A stretch of DNA of 37,891 bases from Asanoa siamensis (lineage in GTDB: Bacteria > Actinomycetota > Actinomycetes > Mycobacteriales > Micromonosporaceae): contig NZ_BONE01000075.1 of assembly GCF_016862555.1 (NCBI RefSeq), forward strand, positions 1 to 37,891, in the 5' to 3' direction. A model generated the notes under the pieces. It had not been told where the DNA came from and searched no databases. It saw only the letters and a list, made by a program, of their open reading frames with translations. Below are positions 32,748 through 37,891 of this stretch, in pieces (the first letter of the stretch is position 1; each line of letters opens with the position of its first letter). The position numbers were made by a program, and so were the translations under genes.

Positions 32748-33404
32748 CTAGCGGGCCAGGCGGTCCAGCAGCTCGCCGAGCAGCGCGCGTTCGCCAGGGG
32801 TGAGGTCGCCGGGGTCGTTGTCGACAAGCGCTCGTAGCGTCAGTGCGGCGCTTGCACGGGTCTTGGGGGCGTCGGTGGAAGCTGTGTGCAGGACCCCGGC
32901 CAACGCGGCCTCGCGGACGCGTCCGGAGAGCCCGAAGTCAGGCTCCGGCTGGCTGATCAAGGTGAGCGTGACGCCGACGTTGGCGGCGAGCAGCTGTTCG
33001 GCGGCGTCGTCCGCTGGCACCTTGAGTAGGCCCTGGGCGGCGGCGTCGGTGAACCGCGTGCGCAACGCGGCGTGCGCGGGAGCGGTGACGGCGCAGGGCT
33101 TTCCCGGCTCGATGCGGCCGTAGAGCAGCGCGTAGAACGACGGGTGCTCCAACCCGAACCGCACGTGCCTGTCCCAGCCCTCGCGCAGGTCGTCGAGCGG
33201 GTCGCCAGAGTTCTCAACTGCCGTAAACTGGGTGAAACCATGATTTACGACGGCGTCGAACAGTCCCTGCTTGCTGCCGAAATGGTGGTACAGCGTCGGG
33301 GCCTGCACCTCAGCGTGCTCACACACCGCCCTCGTGGACACCGCCCCGCCGCCCTGCAACAGCTCGGCCGCGGCGAGCAGGAGTCGATCCCGTGCGTTCT
33401 TCAT
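32748..33404 (-). CDS. TetR/AcrR family transcriptional regulator
   Basis: A 218-residue TetR-type repressor. The N-terminal DNA-binding domain reads RDRLLLAAAELLQGGGAVST, RAVCEHAEVQAPTLYHHFGS and KQGLFDAVVNHGFTQF, a canonical TetR helix-turn-helix. The C-terminal part (residues 70-218) is helical and binds an unknown ligand. ATG at 33404 faces the SDR gene across 58 bases that contain a perfect palindrome, so it probably represses both itself and the SDR gene. No ribosome site stronger than GCAGGCATG is visible. Confidence 0.93.
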   Translation of the reverse strand: MKNARDRLLLAAAELLQGGGAVSTRAVCEHAEVQAPTLYHHFGSKQGLFDAVVNHGFTQFTAVENSGDPLDDLREGWDRHVRFGLEHPSFYALLYGRIEPGKPCAVTAPAHAALRTRFTDAAAQGLLKVPADDAAEQLLAANVGVTLTLISQPEPDFGLSGRVREAALAGVLHTASTDAPKTRASAALTLRALVDNDPGDLTPGERALLGELLDRLAR

Positions 33405-33417
33405 GCCTGCTACAGTA

Positions 33418-33429
33418 CGCTATATAGCG
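33418..33429. promoter_or_regulatory. Candidate TetR operator
   Basis: CGCTATATAGCG is a perfect 12-base palindrome midway between the divergent TetR and SDR genes, and a related half site CTATAGCG lies at 33442-33449. The AT-rich centre may also supply a -10 element. Such sites are where TetR dimers bind. Confidence 0.6.
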
Positions 33430-33462
33430 CTACATTGCTTTCTATAGCGGGAGGATAGATCC

Positions 33463-34293
33463 ATGAGGACTTGGTTTGTCACTGGTGGGACGCCCGGAGG
33501 GTTCGGCGTGGTCTATGCCGAGGCTGCACTGGAACAAGGCGATCAAGTGGTGGTGACCGCGCGTCGGCCCTCTGAGCTGCAGGAATGGGCTGAACAGTAC
33601 GGCGACCGGGTGTTGGTTCTCCAGCTCGATGTCACGGATGCCGACCAGGTGCGTGCGGCGGTCACGGCGGCGGAGGAGCGGTTCGGCGGGATCGACGTGC
33701 TTGTCAACTGTGCGGGCCGTGGCTGGTACGGCTCGGTCGAGGGGGCCTCTGACGAGACGATCCGACGCACGTTCGACCTCAACCTGTTCGCCGTGGTCGA
33801 GGTGATTCGCGCGGCCCTGCCAGGTATGCGGGCACGCGGCGACGGCTGGATCGTGAACATGTCATCGGTGGCGGGCCTCGTCGGGGCGCAGGGGTTCGGC
33901 TACTACGCTGCGGCCAAGTTCGCGCTCGAAGGACTGTCGGAGACACTGCGCCAGGAAGTTGAGCCGTTCGGTGTGCGCGTGCTCGTCGTAGAGCCGGGGG
34001 CGTTCCGCACAAAGGCCTACGCCAGCTTCGAGAACGAGCCCGTCAACGAGACGGTCGACGCCTACGTGCCGATGGTCGAGTCCGTGAAGGCGGCGTTCGT
34101 GGACCTGAACGGCAAGCAACCGGGTGACCCTAAACGTGGAGTGCAGGCCGTGTTCGGTGCGATGAACGCACCCGTTCCGCCGCACCGGATCGTGCTCGGC
34201 AACTCCGGTTACGAGGTCGTTGTTGCGATGCACAAGGACGCACTCGCAGAGCTGGGCGCGAACGAGAACCTCTCACGCAGTGCGGACTTCTAA
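33463..34293 (+). CDS. SDR family NAD(P)-dependent oxidoreductase
   Basis: A 276-residue classical short-chain dehydrogenase. The cofactor loop is FVTGGTPGGFG (4-15), VTARRP after strand two suggests NADP preference, LDVTD binds the adenine and NCAG (82-85) is the conserved NAG motif. The catalytic residues are S134/S135 in VNMSSVAG, Y148 and K152 in YYAAAKFALEG, with N107 in FDLNLFA. GGGAGG is 8 bases before ATG 33463. It is divergent from the TetR gene, which suggests ligand-induced expression, for instance by its substrate. The substrate itself is unknown. Confidence 0.93.
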   Translation: MRTWFVTGGTPGGFGVVYAEAALEQGDQVVVTARRPSELQEWAEQYGDRVLVLQLDVTDADQVRAAVTAAEERFGGIDVLVNCAGRGWYGSVEGASDETIRRTFDLNLFAVVEVIRAALPGMRARGDGWIVNMSSVAGLVGAQGFGYYAAAKFALEGLSETLRQEVEPFGVRVLVVEPGAFRTKAYASFENEPVNETVDAYVPMVESVKAAFVDLNGKQPGDPKRGVQAVFGAMNAPVPPHRIVLGNSGYEVVVAMHKDALAELGANENLSRSADF

Positions 34294-34574
34294 GGCTGTT
34301 GCCAGAAGTTGCATCCGCAACCCGCGGAAGCCGACCTTGCCGCGAACGTAACGAACCCAGTCGGGTGAGCTACCGCACAACCGACCCGACGATGCCTCCA
34401 GCGGAATGCGCCCAGCGCGTGTCCATGCCGACTTGACCCTTGGTCGGACATCTCGAACTGGTCACCGCGCGGCACGGCCCGTGACGGGTCGTCGCGTAAT
34501 CCTGCTGCGGAGGCGCTGCACGGACATGCCAGCACGCGCCCGCGTTCTGGCGCCCGAGAAACCGGAGAGCAGAA

Positions 34575-34898
34575 ATGGACCACATCACTCTTCCCAAGGC
34601 CGTCCAGAACTTCATCGCGGCCACCAACGCGCACGACGCGAACGCGTTGGCCGCAGTCTTCGGCGACGGGGCCACCGTGCGTGATGACGGGACGACCTAC
34701 GCCGGCGGGGCCGAGATCCGCGAGTGGATCCAGGCGCACCTGATCACTCCCAAGATCGTGATCACGCCCACCTCGTTCGCGGGCGACCGGCTGGTGGCCT
34801 CCGGGGACGGTGAGTTCCCCGGCGGGCCGCTGTCCTTCGCGTTCGTGTTCGGCATCAAGGACGACCAGGTCACCGACCTCGCGATCGCTCCCGTCTGA
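34575..34898 (+). CDS. NTF2-like (SnoaL-type) family protein
   Basis: A 107-residue single-domain protein of the cone-shaped NTF2 fold: AVQNFIAATNAHDANALAAV, then FGDGATVRDDGTTYAGGAEI and REWIQAHL, ending in FVFGIKDDQVTDLAIAPV. Members are small enzymes or ligand carriers; many sit next to SDR genes, as here. CGGAGAG lies about 8 bases before the ATG. The 281 bases between the SDR stop and this gene show no gene I recognise. It is probably co-regulated with the upstream SDR, although the gap is long for one operon. Confidence 0.85.
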   Translation: MDHITLPKAVQNFIAATNAHDANALAAVFGDGATVRDDGTTYAGGAEIREWIQAHLITPKIVITPTSFAGDRLVASGDGEFPGGPLSFAFVFGIKDDQVTDLAIAPV

Positions 34899-34954
34899 TT
34901 CGTCACCGACCAGGGGTGACCCGAGGGCTGCCCCTGCCAGGACAGGGAGTCGCC

Positions 34955-35029
34955 ATGGGCATCGACGAACTGTTCAGCCTGACTGGGAAGTCTCTTCTAG
35001 TACTCCAGCCCGGGGTTGACCTTGGCTGA
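34955..35029 (+). pseudogene. SDR gene truncated after about 13 codons
   Basis: ATG 34955, with AGGGAG upstream, reads MGIDELFSLTGKS, which is the common start of a second SDR subfamily (normally followed by ALVTG and a glycine loop). Here the sequence changes to LLVLQPGVDLG and a stop at 35029. The cofactor motif and the remainder of the enzyme are missing. The break near 34993 marks a deletion or insertion junction. Confidence 0.65.
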
Positions 35030-35334
35030 GCTACGGTTCGATGCCTTGAAAGTACGAGGGTAGCCACCGTCGATCGTGGACGGTTCTGGACTGACCATGA
35101 TGCAGCGGTTCCTGGCGGACATACGGTAGACGCGCCCAGCGGTGGCGGGTGCTGTTCGATGACCTGATGTTGACGGTCGGGCATCGTTTCCGCAGGCCCG
35201 AGCCTCGCCACCGGGTGCGAGAGGATCGCCCTCGCGGCGTCTAAGCGGCTGCTGCACGAGGTCTGTCGTGGCTCCAAGGCCGGTTCGGTTGCGGTCGCTG
35301 TCGCGGAACGTTTTACGCGTTATACACTGGCCGG
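35030..35334. other. Stretch after the SDR break, possible IS701 N-terminal scrap
   Basis: No gene is intact. Around 35150-35210 the plus strand reads LFDDLMLTVGHRFRRPEPRH and RVRE, similar to the N-terminus of IS701-type transposases (a GRxEPRRR-like motif), then shifts. The identification is weak. The last 30 bases hold the promoter of the next gene. Confidence 0.3.
35321..35326 (+). promoter_or_regulatory. -10 element giving a probable leaderless transcript
   Basis: TATACA at 35321-35326 ends 9 bases before the GTG at 35335, so transcription would begin at or beside the start codon. No ribosome site exists in front of that GTG, which fits leaderless translation, common in actinobacteria. 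No good -35 box is seen. Confidence 0.5.
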
Positions 35335-35610
35335 GTGACCGAGCGGGAGTACGGCTGGACAGAGGCCGGCAAAACGAGCGCGGCACGGCACGGTGTGTCC
35401 GAGCGGGAGACGATCGAGGCGCTGTTCTCGACCCAACGGATCGAGAACCATCTCGGGACGCTTCTGCTGGCGGTGGCCGGCTTGGCCGGTTCTGCCCGGG
35501 TGATCGTGGTGTTGTGCGAGCGGATGGGCGGGGTCAACAGCTACGCGATCCTGGCTGCCCGACTAGCGACTCCTGAAGAGGTCAAGCAGTGGATGGAGGG
35601 AACGCGATGA
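35335..35610 (+). CDS. BrnT-like toxin candidate
   Basis: A 91-residue protein. The start YGWTEAGKTSAARHGVSERE has the W-x-x-x-K and HGVS pattern of BrnT-type ribonuclease toxins, and SYAILAARLATPEEVKQW resembles their final RxISARxAT segment, although the usual Arg of that motif appears as the L-A-A-R stretch. The next gene encodes a ribbon-helix-helix protein whose ATG overlaps the TGA (ATGA), as in BrnT-BrnA modules where the toxin comes first. Toxicity is not proven by sequence and the similarity is moderate. The gene probably starts leaderless at GTG 35335. Confidence 0.6.
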   Translation: MTEREYGWTEAGKTSAARHGVSERETIEALFSTQRIENHLGTLLLAVAGLAGSARVIVVLCERMGGVNSYAILAARLATPEEVKQWMEGTR

Positions 35611-35894
35611 CGATGCGCCGGGATCCCCGGGCGATGACCCGGGAAGAGCTGGTGGCCTACTTCGACGCCGGCGGGGACATCTCGGATTTGCTGCGCGACG
35701 CGGCCGCCGGTCCGGATCTCGGTCCGGCACCGGAACCAGAGAGCGTGCCGATGATCGTGACCGGGGTACGGCTCTCCGCCTCGGCCGTTCAGCGGCTCGA
35801 CGAGCTCGCCGGCAACGACCGAGCGGGACGGTCCGGTTTGATCCGGCGGGCGATCGACGAATTCCTGGCCAGGCACACACCCGAAACTGCTTGA
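35607..35894 (+). CDS. Ribbon-helix-helix antitoxin (BrnA/CopG-like)
   Basis: A 95-residue protein with an N-terminal helix (MTREELVAYFDAGGDISDLL), a Pro-rich middle (GPDLGPAPEPESVP) and a C-terminal ribbon-helix-helix: VTGVRLSASAVQRLDELAGN, then GRSGLIRRAIDEFLARHTPE. Such proteins dimerise on their own operator and neutralise the partner toxin. The ATG at 35607 overlaps the toxin stop by 4 bases and has GGAGGG 6 bases upstream. A frameshifted copy of the gene lies at 31996-32260. The order toxin then antitoxin matches BrnT-BrnA. Confidence 0.75.
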   Translation: MTMRRDPRAMTREELVAYFDAGGDISDLLRDAAAGPDLGPAPEPESVPMIVTGVRLSASAVQRLDELAGNDRAGRSGLIRRAIDEFLARHTPETA

Positions 35895-36284
35895 GCAGCT
35901 AACCTTCGCCGGCCACCACGATTGGTCTCGACAGGCGCACCGCACTGCACGGTAATGGGCTCGGGCGGAATCCGAATAGGACGATCGCTACCGCCACGCT
36001 CGCCCGAGGCGGGCCCAGCTGCTGCTTGGTCAGCGGCGGCGGGTCACGACGGTAACGACACGAGCCGGCGACGTCAGAGCCAATGTGTCGTTGGTTCTGA
36101 CGTCGCATACCGCGGACGGCGCCCACCGGAACGTGGGGTCTCCGGGGGTCGCCCCCGGAATCGGCATACCGAATCGCTTCCTAAGCCGTGGCCGCGCCAG
36201 CGGACATGGCTTAGCAAGCGATTCGGTGGACCCGATGTGGCAGAACCCGAACCGTATTCACCCTGTTCAGGGCCCAATCGTGAC
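35612..36284 (+). repeat. Segmental duplication, copy 2 (intact, with extra hairpin block)
   Basis: Partner of 31980-32550. It contains the intact ribbon-helix-helix gene and about 390 bases of non-coding tail. Compared with copy 1, an extra block of about 84 bases (roughly 36142-36225) splits the shared sequence between GTGGGG and GTGGACC. That block holds a perfect 8-bp hairpin and a 22-base-arm hairpin. Confidence 0.72.
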
Positions 36285-36297
36285 TCTGAACAGGGTG
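36069..36297. repeat. Cluster of four strong hairpins
   Basis: Four inverted repeats follow one another. First: GCGACGTCAGAGCCAA (36069-36084) with TTGGTTCTGACGTCGC (36092-36107), 16 bp with one G-U. Second: TCCGGGGG (36141-36148) with CCCCCGGA (36152-36159), perfect. Third: arms 36169-36190 and 36205-36226, 22 bases with two mismatches, outer part CCGAATCGCTT/AAGCGATTCGG. Fourth: CACCCTGTTCAG (36259-36270) with CTGAACAGGGTG (36286-36297), perfect. No coding frame explains them. They could be a structured RNA, a nested palindromic mobile element or protein-binding sites. Confidence 0.8.
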
Positions 36298-36320
36298 CGT
36301 CGACGCCTACCCTGAGGAGC

Positions 36321-36518
36321 TCACCGGCCGTCCGCAGCACCGCCGGACGGAAACGATCCACAAACAGTCTCGCCGCTGCGGCCCCGGGCGCCCGACCACC
36401 ACTGGTCGATCATGACGGCCATGGCGGTGACCGCCTGCTGGTGATCCTCCGCCGACAAGGGTGCCGTCCTCGGCTCTCGCACCACCACGACCGGTGTGCG
36501 GCGCTTCGCTCCCGACAT
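36321..36518 (-). CDS. Possible small hypothetical protein
   Basis: A 65-residue frame beginning MSGAKRRTPVVVVREPRTAP and continuing LSAEDHQQAVTAMAVMIDQW. The central part looks like a regular helix (QQAVTAMAVMIDQWW) and resembles short hypothetical proteins of actinobacteria. There is no clear ribosome site. A 7-bp hairpin (36328-36334 with 36344-36350) lies at its 3' end. The 230 bases to its right contain nothing certain apart from the start of the IS256 element. Confidence 0.42.
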   Translation of the reverse strand: MSGAKRRTPVVVVREPRTAPLSAEDHQQAVTAMAVMIDQWWSGARGRSGETVCGSFPSGGAADGR

Positions 36519-36748
36519 GACCAGAACAACGACTCCACGGCCACGCAGGAACGAGACCGTTCCGCCAACTCGCCACTGGGGCTTCAGAGCGACACCGAGC
36601 CCGACCCGACCCCGCTCGATTACGTAGCGTCGTCGAGCTGATCGTCAGTGACCATCGGTTCACTCATCTGGCTCCCCTGGGACTGTGGATCTAACGGTGT
36701 TTCGGGCCTGACCCGCTCGGTGTGATGCCGGGTGAGGAAGGTGCCGTG

Positions 36749-37891
36749 ATGACCGCGACACTGAACGGTGTGACCCCGAGGAAGAAGAGGCCGCAGCCGT
36801 CAGCGGAGGAGCTGGCGGCGGTCGAGCTGGTGCGGCTGGCCAAGGAGCAGGGGCTGTCGTTGACTGGCCCCGACGGGCTGCTCAAGCAGCTGACCAAGAC
36901 GGTCCTGGAGACCGCGCTCAACGAAGAGATGACCGAGCACCTCGGCTATGAGAAACACGACCAGGCCGGCGCCGCCGCCGGCGGCGGCAATATCCGTAAC
37001 GGCAGCCGGGCCAAGACGGTGTTGACCGACGCGTCCGGACATGTGGAGATCGACGTGCCCCGGGACCGGGCCGGCACGTTCGAGCCCCAGATCGTCCGCA
37101 AGCGCCAGCGTCGGCTCTCAGGCGTCGACGAGGTCGTGCTTTCGTTGTATGCCAAGCGATTGACGACCGGGGAGATCAGCGCGCACTTCGCTGAGATCTA
37201 TGGGGCGTCGGTGTCGAAGGAGACGATCTCGAGGATTACTGACAAGGTGATCGAGGAGATGACTGACCGACCCTTGGACGCCGTGTATGCGGCGGTGTTC
37301 ATCGACGCGATCGTGGTCAAGCTCCGGGACGGGCAGGTCGCGAACCGGCCGTTCTACGCCGCGATCGGAGTCACCCTCGAGGGCGACAAGGACATCCTCG
37401 GGCTGTGGGCCGGCTCGGGCGGCGAGGGCGCCAAGTTCTGGATGAGCGTGCTGACCGACCTGCGCAACCGTGGCGTCCGCGACGTGTTCTTCCTGGTCTG
37501 CGACGGCCTGAAAGGGCTGCCGGAGGTGGTCACGAACGTGTGGCCCCAGACGGTCGTCCAAACGTGCGTGATCCATCTGATCCGTAACACGTTCCGGCTG
37601 ACCTCCCGCAAGCACTGGGACGAGCTCAAACGCGATATCAAACCGGTCTACACCGCCGTCAACGCCGCCGCCGCCCGGGCTGCGTTCGACGACCTGGCCG
37701 ACAAGTGGGGCAGCCGGTATCCGGCGGTGATCCGTTTGTGGGACAACGCCTGGAGCGAGTTCATCCCGTTCCTGGACTACGACGTGGAGATCCGAAAGGT
37801 GATCTGTTCGACCAACGCCATCGAGAGCCTCAACGCCCGCTACCGGCGGGCGATCAAGGCCCGCGGCCACTTCCCGAACGAGCAGGCCGCG
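36749..37891 (+). CDS. IS256 family transposase (cut by window end)
   Basis: 381 codons without a stop before the window ends; family members have about 410-430 residues, so only the last part is missing. The mutator-type (IS256) signature is clear: LKQLTKTVLETALNEEMTEH, GYEKHD, RNGSRAKTVLTD, IDVPRDRAGTFEPQIV, and LYAKRLTTGEISAHFAEIYG. The DDE residues are in VFIDAIVVK, LVCDGLKGLPE and STNAIESLN. ATG 36749 follows GAGGAAGG by 7 bases. The frame is intact so far, and this may be the only undamaged transposase in the window. The left end of the element is probably near 36675-36690 (GGGACTGTGGATC), but this is unverified. Confidence 0.93.
   Translation, partial: MTATLNGVTPRKKRPQPSAEELAAVELVRLAKEQGLSLTGPDGLLKQLTKTVLETALNEEMTEHLGYEKHDQAGAAAGGGNIRNGSRAKTVLTDASGHVEIDVPRDRAGTFEPQIVRKRQRRLSGVDEVVLSLYAKRLTTGEISAHFAEIYGASVSKETISRITDKVIEEMTDRPLDAVYAAVFIDAIVVKLRDGQVANRPFYAAIGVTLEGDKDILGLWAGSGGEGAKFWMSVLTDLRNRGVRDVFFLVCDGLKGLPEVVTNVWPQTVVQTCVIHLIRNTFRLTSRKHWDELKRDIKPVYTAVNAAAARAAFDDLADKWGSRYPAVIRLWDNAWSEFIPFLDYDVEIRKVICSTNAIESLNARYRRAIKARGHFPNEQAA

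Noticed and set aside
32198-32827. A 209-residue minus-strand frame between the antitoxin pseudogene and the TetR gene.
   Set aside because: The translation lacks recognisable motifs, overlaps the duplicated segment antisense and enters the TetR gene in another frame.
36069-36297. A retron or reverse-transcriptase-linked msr/msd region suggested by the hairpins.
   Set aside because: No reverse transcriptase gene is present in the window, and the neighbouring genes are a toxin-antitoxin module and a transposase.

Overview
The window is GC-rich actinobacterial chromosome. GTG and TTG starts are frequent, GGAGG-type ribosome sites are strong, third codon positions are mostly G or C, and the gene families (SigE-type ECF sigma factors, DUF5995, DUF4062, HATPase_c_2, excalibur proteins) are typical of Streptomyces and Micromonosporaceae relatives. 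Frequent GTAC-containing codons suggest Micromonosporaceae, but that is only an inference; no rRNA, tRNA or housekeeping marker is present to settle it.

Positions 1-9588 are compact and look like ordinary chromosomal backbone: the first codons of a DUF4062 protein, a MOSC protein, a HATPase_c_2 kinase-like protein, a VOC protein, a GNAT acetyltransferase, a secreted DUF5995 protein, a secreted M14 carboxypeptidase, a DrrA/DrrB-type ABC exporter, a Phd/PIN toxin-antitoxin pair, a class II-like sirtuin, a RibD-type reductase, an excalibur membrane protein and an NmrA-like reductase.

Positions 9585-18255 hold the most unusual locus. A 1316-residue protein on the minus strand joins a trypsin-fold domain that has lost its catalytic His and Ser, a STAND/NACHT-type NTPase and a 14-blade WD40 region. 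Divergent from it, with 240 bp between, are a two-winged-helix protein and a 1287-residue protein that carries an N-terminal AAA-type ATPase, a linker made of eight exact-length 51-bp repeats, and a C-terminal HerA/VirB4-type ATPase. The layout resembles NTPase-based conflict (defence) systems; the assignment is inference.

From about 18.3 to 37.9 kb gene density falls and decay dominates. Intact genes are an M28 aminopeptidase with a PA domain, a SigE-type sigma factor with a coupled membrane partner, a small lipoprotein, a membrane diguanylate cyclase, a small secreted protein, a second ECF sigma/anti-sigma-like pair, a divergent TetR/SDR pair, an NTF2-like protein, a BrnT-like/ribbon-helix-helix module and an IS256-family transposase cut by the window end. 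Between them lie relics: a deleted and frameshifted cutC, a frameshifted IS5-like element, fragments of IS481-like, IS701-like and a second IS5-like transposase, a degraded sigma/anti-sigma-like pair, a frameshifted duplicate of the ribbon-helix-helix gene, and an SDR gene cut off after about 13 codons.

The ribbon-helix-helix gene and about 400 bp downstream exist twice (about 31980-32550 and 35612-36284). The second copy carries four consecutive hairpins in 230 bp, and the first copy lacks the block holding two of them, so it serves as an internal comparison site. This hairpin cluster and the 9.6-18.3 kb NTPase locus are the two places most worth follow-up.
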